The notes below the pieces were generated by a model. The model worked only from the letters and a program-made list of their open reading frames with translations, was not told the origin of the DNA and did not search any database. From Acidobacteriota bacterium (GTDB taxonomy: Bacteria > Acidobacteriota > Vicinamibacteria > Vicinamibacterales > Fen-181), in contig JAJXZZ010000252.1 of assembly GCA_021779795.1 (NCBI GenBank), positions 1-5,140 of the forward strand: a stretch of DNA of 5,140 nt, in the 5' to 3' direction. Of the stretch, positions 1-5,140 are shown in pieces; positions within the stretch are counted from its first letter, which is position 1; every line of letters starts with the position of its first letter. The translations under genes and the position numbers were made by a program.

Positions 1-1354
1 CTCCGGCGCCGACGGCAGCCTCGGCGGCATGCAGGCCCGCGACATCGACCTGCAATACGCCACCGACGGCCGGACGCTCGAACGTGCCGTGCTGCAAGGC
101 GGCGCGACCGTCGACCTGGCGGGCGCGGCCGGCGCGCCGGGCCGGCGCCTGTCGGCCGACACGGTCGATGTCGCGCTGGCGCCGGGCGGGACGGTCACCG
201 GCCTCCTCGCCAACGGCCGCGTCCGGCTCGACGTGCCCGCCGAGGGCACCGGCCCGGCGCGCGCCATCCGGGCCGACGCGCTCCGGGCCCAGGGGGCGCC
301 CGGCACCGGCCTCAGCTCCGCCGTCTTCGACGGGGCCGTGACCTTCCGGGAGTCGCCGAGGCCGCCCGCCGCGGCCCGCGTCGCGACGGCCGCCTCGCTC
401 GTGATGGCGCTCGAGGGCGGCTTCGGCCGGATCGGCTCGGCGCACTTCGGCGGGGGCGTCCGCTTCCAGGAGGAGGACCTGGCCGCGGCGTCGCGCGAGG
501 CCGACTACCAGGTGTCCGCGGCCGCGCTGCGCCTGTCGGGCGGCGGCGCCGCCGACGGCCGCAGGCCGACGGTCGTGGACCGGCAGACCGCGATCGAGGG
601 GGACCGGATCGACGTCGCGTTCGACGACCGCACGGTCGAAGCCGCCGGCTCGGTGCGCACCGAGACGAGGGCCCGGGGCGCGAAACCCGGCACGCCCGGC
701 GGCCAGACGCCCGACCGCCTGCCGGCCATGTTCGAGGCCGGCCAGCCGGTGCACGGCGCCGCCGACCGCCTGGTGTACGACGGCCGGGCGTCCACCGCCG
801 TCTACAGCGGGAGCGCGGGCCTCTGGCAGGACGCCTGCTCCATCCGCGCCGATCGCATCGAGATCGACGAGCGGACGGGCAGCCTCGTCGCGCGGGGAAG
901 CGTCGTGTCGGACATGCGCCTCGAACGGGCCGGGGCCAAGCCCTCGGCGAAAGATCCGCCGCGGTCGGTGGCGGCGGCGCCCGAACTGGTGTACGACGAC
1001 GCGGCGCGGCGGCTGACCTACGACAAGGGCGCGCGCCTGGACGACGCCGAGGGGGACCTCACGGCGGACCGGATCGCGCTCTTCCTGGCGGGCGAGGGGC
1101 GCCGGCTGGCCCGCCTCGAGGCGGACGGGCGGGTCGCGCTCCGGACGGCCGGGGGGCGGCGGGCGACGGGCGAGCGCCTGGTCTACCTCGCCTCGGCCGA
1201 GCAGTACGACATGCAGGGGACGCCCGTGACGCTCGACGACGAAATGGGCAAAACTACGGGCAATTCTTTGACTTTCTACAGATCGGCTGCTAGGATCGTC
1301 GTCGACGGACGCGAGCGGAAACGCACGCAACTGCAGCGCGACATCAAGCGTTGA
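1..1354 (+). CDS. lptA: Periplasmic LPS-transport protein, OstA/LptA-LptC type (5'-partial)
   Basis: This is the 3' part of a gene that starts before the window. The frame is open from base 2 and the codons before the first ATG (base 29) already read as protein, with no signal peptide, so that ATG is probably internal. The visible 450 residues are built of repeated beta-strand units of the type 'ADRLxYD…ARGSV'. Counting from the ATG at 29, examples lie near residues 43-69, 190-213, 245-268, 274-296, 317-339 and 346-373. The C-terminal unit (378-436) is the most OstA-like, with 'GERLVYLASAEQYDMQGTPV', then 'LDDEMGKTTGNSLTFYRSA'. In the family, LptA and LptC form the beta-jellyroll bridge that carries lipopolysaccharide across the periplasm; E. 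coli LptA is only about 185 residues. The position 19 bases before lptB supports the role. Whether the whole protein is an LptC-LptA fusion cannot be decided without the missing N-terminus. The symbol is therefore provisional; the family call is fairly sure. Confidence 0.8.
   Translation, partial: SGADGSLGGMQARDIDLQYATDGRTLERAVLQGGATVDLAGAAGAPGRRLSADTVDVALAPGGTVTGLLANGRVRLDVPAEGTGPARAIRADALRAQGAPGTGLSSAVFDGAVTFRESPRPPAAARVATAASLVMALEGGFGRIGSAHFGGGVRFQEEDLAAASREADYQVSAAALRLSGGGAADGRRPTVVDRQTAIEGDRIDVAFDDRTVEAAGSVRTETRARGAKPGTPGGQTPDRLPAMFEAGQPVHGAADRLVYDGRASTAVYSGSAGLWQDACSIRADRIEIDERTGSLVARGSVVSDMRLERAGAKPSAKDPPRSVAAAPELVYDDAARRLTYDKGARLDDAEGDLTADRIALFLAGEGRRLARLEADGRVALRTAGGRRATGERLVYLASAEQYDMQGTPVTLDDEMGKTTGNSLTFYRSAARIVVDGRERKRTQLQRDIKR
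1268..1296 (+). promoter_or_regulatory. Sigma-70-type promoter inside the 3' end of the OstA-like gene
   Basis: The -35 box TTGACT (1268-1273, 5 of 6 consensus bases) is separated by exactly 17 nt from the -10 box TAGGAT (1291-1296). An extended -10 TG (1288-1289) stands one base before the -10. Transcription would start near 1303-1305, leaving a leader of about 70 nt before the lptB ATG at 1374. The promoter sits in a patch of 47% GC (28 of 60 bases, 1241-1300), whereas bases 1141-1200 are 83% GC. Its boxes use codons unusual for this window (TTG, ACT, AGG), which suggests selection for the DNA signal. It is predicted to drive lptB-rpoN-hpf-hprK. This is inferred from the match to consensus only; no transcript evidence is available. 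Confidence 0.68.
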
Positions 1355-1373
1355 GCGTGATCGTGTCGACTGA

Positions 1374-2099
1374 ATGGCCACTCTTCGGACCCAGGCGCTG
1401 ACCAAGTCGTACGGCGGCCGCACCGTGGTGCGCGGCGTCAGCCTCGACGTGGCGTCCGGAGAGGTGGTCGGCCTGCTCGGGCCGAACGGGGCGGGCAAGA
1501 CCACGACGTTCTACATGACCGTCGGGCTGACCGCCCCCGACTCGGGCCGCGTCCTGCTCGACGGCCACGACGTCACGGACGATCCGATGTACGTCCGGGC
1601 GCGCAAGGGCATCGGGTACCTGCCGCAGGAGCCGTCGATCTTCCGCGGGCTCACCGTCGAGCAGAACATCCTGGCCATCCTCGAGACGCTGCCGATCGAC
1701 GGCCGGGCGCGGCGGGCGCGGCTGCCCGAACTGCTGGCCGAGCTGGGCCTGACGCCGCTGGCCGGGGCGCCGGCCTACACGCTGTCGGGCGGCGAGCGGC
1801 GTCGGGTCGAGATCACGCGCGCGCTGGCCGTGTCGCCGCTGTTCATCCTGCTCGACGAGCCGTTCGCCGGGATCGACCCGATCGCCGTCGCCGACATCCA
1901 GACGATCATCTTCCACCTGAAGGCGCGCGGCATCGGCGTGCTGGTCACCGATCACAACGTCCGCGAGACGCTCCGGATCACCGACCGCGCCTACATCGTG
2001 CGCGACGGCTCGATCCTCCGCAGCGGCACGCCGGCGCAGCTCGCGGCCGACGAGGACGTGCGGCGGATTTACCTCGGGCCGGACTTCAGGTTGGACTAA
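1374..2099 (+). CDS. lptB: LptB, LPS export ABC transporter ATP-binding protein
   Basis: This is the cytoplasmic ATPase of the LptB2FG complex, which extracts lipopolysaccharide from the inner membrane and pushes it onto the periplasmic Lpt bridge. All nucleotide-binding motifs are present: Walker A GPNGAGKT (residues 36-43), Q-loop Gln85 in 'YLPQEPSIFRGL', ABC signature LSGGE (137-141), Walker B 'LFILLDEP' (156-163) with catalytic Glu162, and switch His194 in 'TDHNVRET'. The C-terminal 'YLGPDFRLD' is typical of LptB rather than of other small ABC ATPases, and 241 residues equals the length of E. coli LptB. The ATG at 1374 is the only possible upstream start because an in-frame TGA lies directly before it (1371-1373). 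No Shine-Dalgarno sequence is visible, so translation may depend on the upstream gene, which ends 19 bases earlier. The partners LptF and LptG are not in the window. Confidence 0.97.
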   Translation: MATLRTQALTKSYGGRTVVRGVSLDVASGEVVGLLGPNGAGKTTTFYMTVGLTAPDSGRVLLDGHDVTDDPMYVRARKGIGYLPQEPSIFRGLTVEQNILAILETLPIDGRARRARLPELLAELGLTPLAGAPAYTLSGGERRRVEITRALAVSPLFILLDEPFAGIDPIAVADIQTIIFHLKARGIGVLVTDHNVRETLRITDRAYIVRDGSILRSGTPAQLAADEDVRRIYLGPDFRLD

Positions 2100-2109
2100 T
2101 ATGGATCAC

Positions 2110-2127
2110 GGCCCGCGGACGCGGGCC
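2110..2127 (+). promoter_or_regulatory. Perfect 7-bp GC hairpin in the rpoN leader
   Basis: GGCCCGC (2110-2116) and GCGGGCC (2121-2127) are exact reverse complements around a 4-base GGAC loop. The hairpin fills most of the 36-base gap between the lptB stop and the rpoN ATG and ends 8 bases before that ATG, where a ribosome binding site would normally sit. There is no following T-run, so it does not look like an intrinsic terminator. It could limit rpoN translation, act as an RNA-processing or stability element, or be a chance product of the high GC content. The structure is seen directly; the role is inference. Confidence 0.45.
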
Positions 2128-2135
2128 ACCAGGCC

Positions 2136-3563
2136 ATGGCGATTCACCAGAAGCTGCAGACCAAGCTCGCCCAGAAGCTGATCCTGACGCCCTCGCTCCA
2201 GCAGGCGATCAAGCTGCTGCCCATGTCCACGCTGGAACTGGGCGAGATGCTCACGCAGGAGATGGTCGAGAACCCGATGCTCGAGGAGGTCCCGGCCGAG
2301 GACCTGCAGGCGAGCGAGGCCGCGGCGGCCGCCGAGAAGGCCGAGGAGCCCCCCAAGGAGCAGAAGACCGACGCCTGGGACGACCAGGACTACGAGTACT
2401 TCTTCGGCGACTACCTCGACGACGGCTACCGCCCGCGGGCGCAGCAGGAGGTCAAGGAGCTGCCGCCGATCGAGAACACCCTCTCGACGTCCACCTCGCT
2501 CTCCGACCACCTGCTCTGGCAGCTGTCGATCCAGACGAGCGACGACACGCTGCGCGAGATCGGCACGGCGATCGTCGGCAACCTCGACGACGACGGGTAC
2601 CTCGTGGCCTCGGTGGACGAGATCGCGGCGATGGGGACGTGGCCGATCGCGTCGGTGGAGCGGGCGCTGGCGCTGGTCCAGGGCTTCGACCCGATCGGCG
2701 TGGCCGCGCGCGACCTCCAGGAGTGCCTCTCGCTGCAGGTCAGGCACCTCGGCCTCGAGGGCACGCCCACCGAGAAGATCGTCACCGAGCACCTGCGGCT
2801 GCTGCAGAACCACCAGGTGCCCGAGCTGGCGAAGAAGCTGGGGCTCTCGGTCGACGAGCTGAAAGAGCACATCGCGATCATCCAGCACCTCGACCCGAAG
2901 CCGGGCAGCCGCTACAACCGGCCGGCGTCGCAGTACGTGACGCCCGACGTGACGGTGGTCAAGGTGGAGGACCAGTACGTGGTGCTCCTCAACGAGGAGG
3001 GGCTGCCGCAGCTCCGGATCAGCCCGGCCTACCGCCGGCTGCTCGACAAGGGGGGCGACAACAGCGAGGAGACGCGGGCGTACGTCAAGGACAAGTTCCG
3101 GTCGGCGCTCTGGCTGATCAAGTCGGTCGAGCAGCGGCAGAAGACGATCTACAAGGTCGCCACGAGCATCGTGAACTTCCAGCGGGACTTCCTCGACCAC
3201 GGCATCGAGCACCTGCGGCCGCTGGTGCTGCGCGACGTGGCCAACGACATCGGGATGCACGAGTCCACGGTCAGCCGCGTCGTCACCAACAAGTACATGC
3301 ACACGCCCCAGGGCGTGTTCGAGATGAAGTTCTTCTTCCACAGCGGCATCAGCAGCTCGTACGGCGAGAGCGTGTCGTCGGTGACGATCAAGCAGCGCAT
3401 CCGCAAGATCATCGAGGGCGAGGATCCGCGCCACCCGCTGAGCGACTCGAAGATCGTCAGCCTCCTCCAGCAGGAGGGGCTGGTGCTGGCCCGCCGCACG
3501 ATCGCCAAGTACCGCGAGGAGCTGAAGATTCCCACGTCCAACCAGCGCAAGGTGCTGTACTGA
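2136..3563 (+). CDS. rpoN: RpoN, RNA polymerase sigma-54 factor
   Basis: This alternative sigma factor directs RNA polymerase to -24/-12 promoters and needs AAA+ enhancer-binding activators to open DNA. All three regions are present in 475 residues, a usual length. Region I (1-51) is Gln/Leu-rich and begins 'QKLQTKLAQKLILTPSLQQA', the activator-responsive segment. Region II (about 52-115) is acidic, with a Glu/Ala stretch and 'WDDQDYEYFFGDYLDDGY'. Region III holds the core-binding domain (about 115-310, including 'NLDDDGYL'), the helix-turn-helix around 363-385 ('LRDVANDIGMHESTVSRVV'), and the RpoN box 'ARRTIAKYRE' (452-461) that reads the -24 element. The ATG at 2136 fits the conserved N-terminus, although only AGG two bases away precedes it and a hairpin occupies the leader. 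The lptB-rpoN-hpf order is the same as in Proteobacteria. No key element appears to be missing. Confidence 0.98.
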   Translation: MAIHQKLQTKLAQKLILTPSLQQAIKLLPMSTLELGEMLTQEMVENPMLEEVPAEDLQASEAAAAAEKAEEPPKEQKTDAWDDQDYEYFFGDYLDDGYRPRAQQEVKELPPIENTLSTSTSLSDHLLWQLSIQTSDDTLREIGTAIVGNLDDDGYLVASVDEIAAMGTWPIASVERALALVQGFDPIGVAARDLQECLSLQVRHLGLEGTPTEKIVTEHLRLLQNHQVPELAKKLGLSVDELKEHIAIIQHLDPKPGSRYNRPASQYVTPDVTVVKVEDQYVVLLNEEGLPQLRISPAYRRLLDKGGDNSEETRAYVKDKFRSALWLIKSVEQRQKTIYKVATSIVNFQRDFLDHGIEHLRPLVLRDVANDIGMHESTVSRVVTNKYMHTPQGVFEMKFFFHSGISSSYGESVSSVTIKQRIRKIIEGEDPRHPLSDSKIVSLLQQEGLVLARRTIAKYREELKIPTSNQRKVLY

Positions 3564-3572
3564 CCGTAGCCT

Positions 3573-4112
3573 ATGCGACTCGAACTGACCGGCCGTCACG
3601 TCGAGATCACCCCCGAGCTGCGGAAGCTGGTCGAGAAGCGGCTGGCCAAGCTGGACCGCCTGCTCGCCGGCGGCATCGTGTCCGTGCAGGCGGTGCTGAC
3701 GCTCGAGAAGTACCGCCACACGTCCGAGTTCACCGTGCACGCGCGCGGGGACCGGTTCCTCCACGCGCTCGAGCACACCAACGCGTGGGAGTCCTCGGTC
3801 ACCGCCGCGGTCGGCAAGATCGAGCAGCAGCTCACGCGCGTGAAGGGGAAGTGGCAGGAGCGCAAGCGCCGGGCGGCGTCGGCGCGCCTGGCGCCGGCCG
3901 AGCCGGCCGCCCCCGCGCCGGAGCCGAAGGCCCTCCGGGTGCGGCGCGCGCCCCGCTACCCGGTGAAGCCGATGACGGTCGACGAGGCGGCGCTCGCGCT
4001 CGACTCGGGCGACGACGCGTTCCTGGTGTTCCGGAACGCCGCGACCGACGCGATCGGCGTGATGTACCGCCGCAAGGACGGGCAGCTGGGGCTCATCGAG
4101 CCCGAGCGCTGA
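3573..4112 (+). CDS. hpf: Long-form ribosome hibernation promoting factor (HPF/RaiA family)
   Basis: The protein binds the decoding region of the 30S subunit and pairs idle 70S ribosomes into inactive 100S dimers during starvation. Residues 1 to about 100 form the ribosome-binding domain, recognisable from 'MRLELTGRHVEITPELRKLV', 'LTLEKYRHTSEFTVHARG' and 'AVGKIEQQLTRVKGK', ending in a basic stretch (91-105). An Ala/Pro-rich linker (about 106-120) leads to the C-terminal dimerisation domain (about 128-178): 'YPVKPMTVDEAALAL', 'FLVFRN' and 'YRRKDGQLGLIEPE'. That second domain and the length of 179 residues mark it as the long form. The short E. coli HPF, which sits at the same place after rpoN, is about 95 residues. 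It starts 9 bases after the rpoN stop with no clear ribosome binding site, so translational coupling to rpoN is likely. Confidence 0.96.
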   Translation: MRLELTGRHVEITPELRKLVEKRLAKLDRLLAGGIVSVQAVLTLEKYRHTSEFTVHARGDRFLHALEHTNAWESSVTAAVGKIEQQLTRVKGKWQERKRRAASARLAPAEPAAPAPEPKALRVRRAPRYPVKPMTVDEAALALDSGDDAFLVFRNAATDAIGVMYRRKDGQLGLIEPER

Positions 4113-4134
4113 GGCCGCGGCTGGTCGCCACCCG

Positions 4135-5136
4135 ATGAGCATCGCGATTCCAGGCGTGAGCGTCGGCGCGCTCCTGCGGAGCCGATCGGAGGCGGTGGGC
4201 CTCCCGCTCGTCCTCGTCTCGGGCGCCTCGGGCCTCGAGCGCCAGATCACCACGCCGCACATCCAGAAGACCGGCCTCGCGCTGGCCGGCTTCGACGCGT
4301 ACCTCTCGCCGGGGCGGATCCTGATCCTGGGCGAGAGCGAGATCCGCTACCTCGAGAGCCTGCCGTCCTCCTCGGCCGTCGACGCGCTGCGCCGGACGTT
4401 CTCGCACCAGATCCCCGCGGTCCTGGTCACCAACGGCCTGCCGGCGCCGGCCGAACTGCGCATCGAGGCCGATCGGGCGGGCGTGCCGCTGCTCTCGACG
4501 ACGGTGCCCACCGCGTACGCGATCGCGAAGGTCAGCGCGCTCCTGGAGGACTCGCTGGCGGAGCGGACGATCATGCACGCGGTCCTGATGGACATCCTGG
4601 GCCTCGGCGTGCTGATCGTCGGCGAGAGCGGCATCGGCAAGAGCGAGTGCGCGCTCGACCTGATCGTCCGCGGCCACCGCCTGATCGCCGATGACACGGT
4701 GGAGATCCGGCGCCGCGCCGAGAGCGTGCTGATCGGCACCTGCCCCGACCTGACGCGCCACCACATGGAGGTCCGCGGCCTGGGCCTGATCAACATCAAG
4801 GACCTCTTCGGCGTGGCCGCCACCCGGTCGTCCAAGCGCGTCGAGCTGGTCGTGCAGCTGGAGCGCTGGGAGCCGGGGCGCGAGTACGAGCGGCTCGGCC
4901 TCGACGACCTGCACTACGAGATCCTCGGCCTGCGGGTGCCGCTGCTCAGGATGCCGGTCGCGCCCGGGCGCAACGTCGCGATCCTCGTCGAGGTCGCCGC
5001 GCGCAACCAGCTGCTGCGCTCGCGCGGGCACCACGCCGCCCGCAAGCTGGCGGCGCGCCTCGAACGCCAGCTGCGCGGGCTCGACGAGGACGAGAGCGGC
5101 GACGTGCCGCCCGACCCGGGCGAGGAGGAGCCGTGA
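4135..5136 (+). CDS. hprK: HprK, HPr kinase/phosphorylase
   Basis: This bifunctional cytoplasmic enzyme phosphorylates the PTS carrier HPr on a regulatory serine and also removes that phosphate by phosphorolysis. The N-terminal domain (about 1-130) shows the family pattern 'HIQKTGLALAGF' (42-53) and 'RILILGESEIRYL' (61-73). The catalytic domain has a conserved His (148, in 'TIMHAVLMDI'), the P-loop GESGIGKS (163-170), Asp186-Asp187 in 'LIADDTVE', the HPrK signature 'MEVRGLGLINIKDLFG' (211-226) and 'MPVAPGRN' (273-280). These cover the known kinase and phosphorylase residues, so it should be active. An acidic tail (about 317-333) extends past the core. It begins 22 bases after hpf without a visible Shine-Dalgarno sequence, and no alternative start lies between. 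In Firmicutes HprK governs carbon catabolite repression. In Gram-negatives it is usually tied to reduced PTS systems, so the precise role here is inferred. No HPr gene is in the window. Confidence 0.97.
   Translation: MSIAIPGVSVGALLRSRSEAVGLPLVLVSGASGLERQITTPHIQKTGLALAGFDAYLSPGRILILGESEIRYLESLPSSSAVDALRRTFSHQIPAVLVTNGLPAPAELRIEADRAGVPLLSTTVPTAYAIAKVSALLEDSLAERTIMHAVLMDILGLGVLIVGESGIGKSECALDLIVRGHRLIADDTVEIRRRAESVLIGTCPDLTRHHMEVRGLGLINIKDLFGVAATRSSKRVELVVQLERWEPGREYERLGLDDLHYEILGLRVPLLRMPVAPGRNVAILVEVAARNQLLRSRGHHAARKLAARLERQLRGLDEDESGDVPPDPGEEEP
5123..5128 (+). promoter_or_regulatory. Strong Shine-Dalgarno for the gene starting at 5133
   Basis: AGGAGG lies four bases before the GTG at 5133, within the Glu-Glu-Glu codons (GAG GAG GAG) near the hprK C-terminus. 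It is the only full Shine-Dalgarno sequence seen before any gene start in the window. It supports the overlapping GTG as a real start. Confidence 0.65.
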
Positions 5137-5140
5137 AGCG
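5133..5140 (+). CDS. Start of a downstream gene, possibly rapZ (3'-partial)
   Basis: The GTG at 5133 overlaps the hprK stop codon as GTGA, a classic translational-coupling junction, and has AGGAGG just upstream. Only two codons and part of a third are visible (GTG AAG CG…, Met-Lys-Arg or a similar start). RapZ-family RNase adapter/P-loop proteins often begin this way and commonly follow hprK or ptsN in this neighbourhood. That identity is a guess from context; the existence of a start here is better supported than its product. Confidence 0.5.

Noticed and set aside
1339..1368. Possible hairpin (CGACA pairing with TGTCG) across the end of the OstA-like gene and the lptB leader.
   Set aside because: Only five canonical pairs plus a wobble, then mismatches and a long loop; too weak to call in DNA of this composition.
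2097..2102. TAATAT at the lptB stop as a possible -10 box for an rpoN promoter.
   Set aside because: It matches only 4 of 6 consensus bases and no acceptable -35 box lies 16-18 bases upstream; the match is explained by the TAA stop codon.
2639..4138. A 499-codon open frame on the + strand overlapping rpoN and hpf.
   Set aside because: Its translation is Arg/Ala/Gly/Pro-rich without recognisable motifs and it crosses two well-supported genes; it is a frame shadow.
2106..4262. A 718-codon open frame on the minus strand, the longest open frame in the window.
   Set aside because: It lies antisense to rpoN and hpf, runs across their boundary and is a low-complexity mix of Arg, Leu, Val, Asp and His. 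This is what GC-rich third codon positions produce on the opposite strand. The + strand genes have clear family motifs.
4093..5034. A 313-codon minus-strand frame opposite hprK, and a similar 203-codon frame opposite lptB (1344-1955).
   Set aside because: Both are compositionally biased antisense shadows of confidently identified genes, with no domain signature.
1355..5140. Search for -24/-12 (sigma-54) promoters and intrinsic terminators at the gene junctions.
   Set aside because: No TGGCAC-N5-TTGC-like element and no GC hairpin followed by a T-run was seen, so neither autoregulation by RpoN nor an internal operon end is supported.

Overview
The window is a compact, very GC-rich piece of a Gram-negative chromosome. 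All genes lie on the + strand and form the lptA/lptB–rpoN–hpf–hprK–rapZ neighbourhood. The first half (LPS transport, then sigma-54, then ribosome hibernation factor) matches the layout known from Proteobacteria. However, HPr kinase/phosphorylase (hprK) follows hpf where ptsN is expected, and HPF is the long, dimerising type. High GC, an oversized OstA-like protein and hprK in this position suggest a deep-branching Gram-negative lineage such as Acidobacteriota (Vicinamibacteria-like). That placement is inference from gene content, not a database match.

Layout: bases 1-1354 hold the 3' part of a large periplasmic OstA/LptC/LptA-type protein whose start and signal peptide lie upstream of the window. 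Near its 3' end (about 1241-1300) is a low-GC, rare-codon patch. It contains a near-consensus housekeeping (sigma-70) promoter: TTGACT, 17 nt, TAGGAT with an extended -10 TG. This probably gives the downstream genes their own transcript. lptB follows at 1374-2099 (LPS export ATPase). A 36-nt gap with a perfect 7-bp GC hairpin precedes rpoN (2136-3563, sigma-54). Nine bases later comes hpf (3573-4112, long hibernation promoting factor), then 22 bases later hprK (4135-5136). The hprK stop overlaps a GTG start (GTGA, 5133) preceded by AGGAGG, most likely the first codons of rapZ or another gene outside the window.

How they work together: the OstA-like protein and LptB belong to the Lpt machinery that moves lipopolysaccharide from the inner to the outer membrane. 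RpoN redirects RNA polymerase to -24/-12 promoters, HPF stores ribosomes as inactive dimers, and HprK phosphorylates and dephosphorylates HPr on serine. Together they look like an envelope and nutrient-status regulatory operon. No RNA genes, mobile elements, CRISPR arrays, large repeats or intrinsic terminators were seen. There is no gene-free stretch longer than 36 bases. I found no wholly unknown system; the points of interest are regulatory (embedded promoter, rpoN leader hairpin, overlapping start) and architectural (expanded OstA repeats, hprK in place of ptsN).
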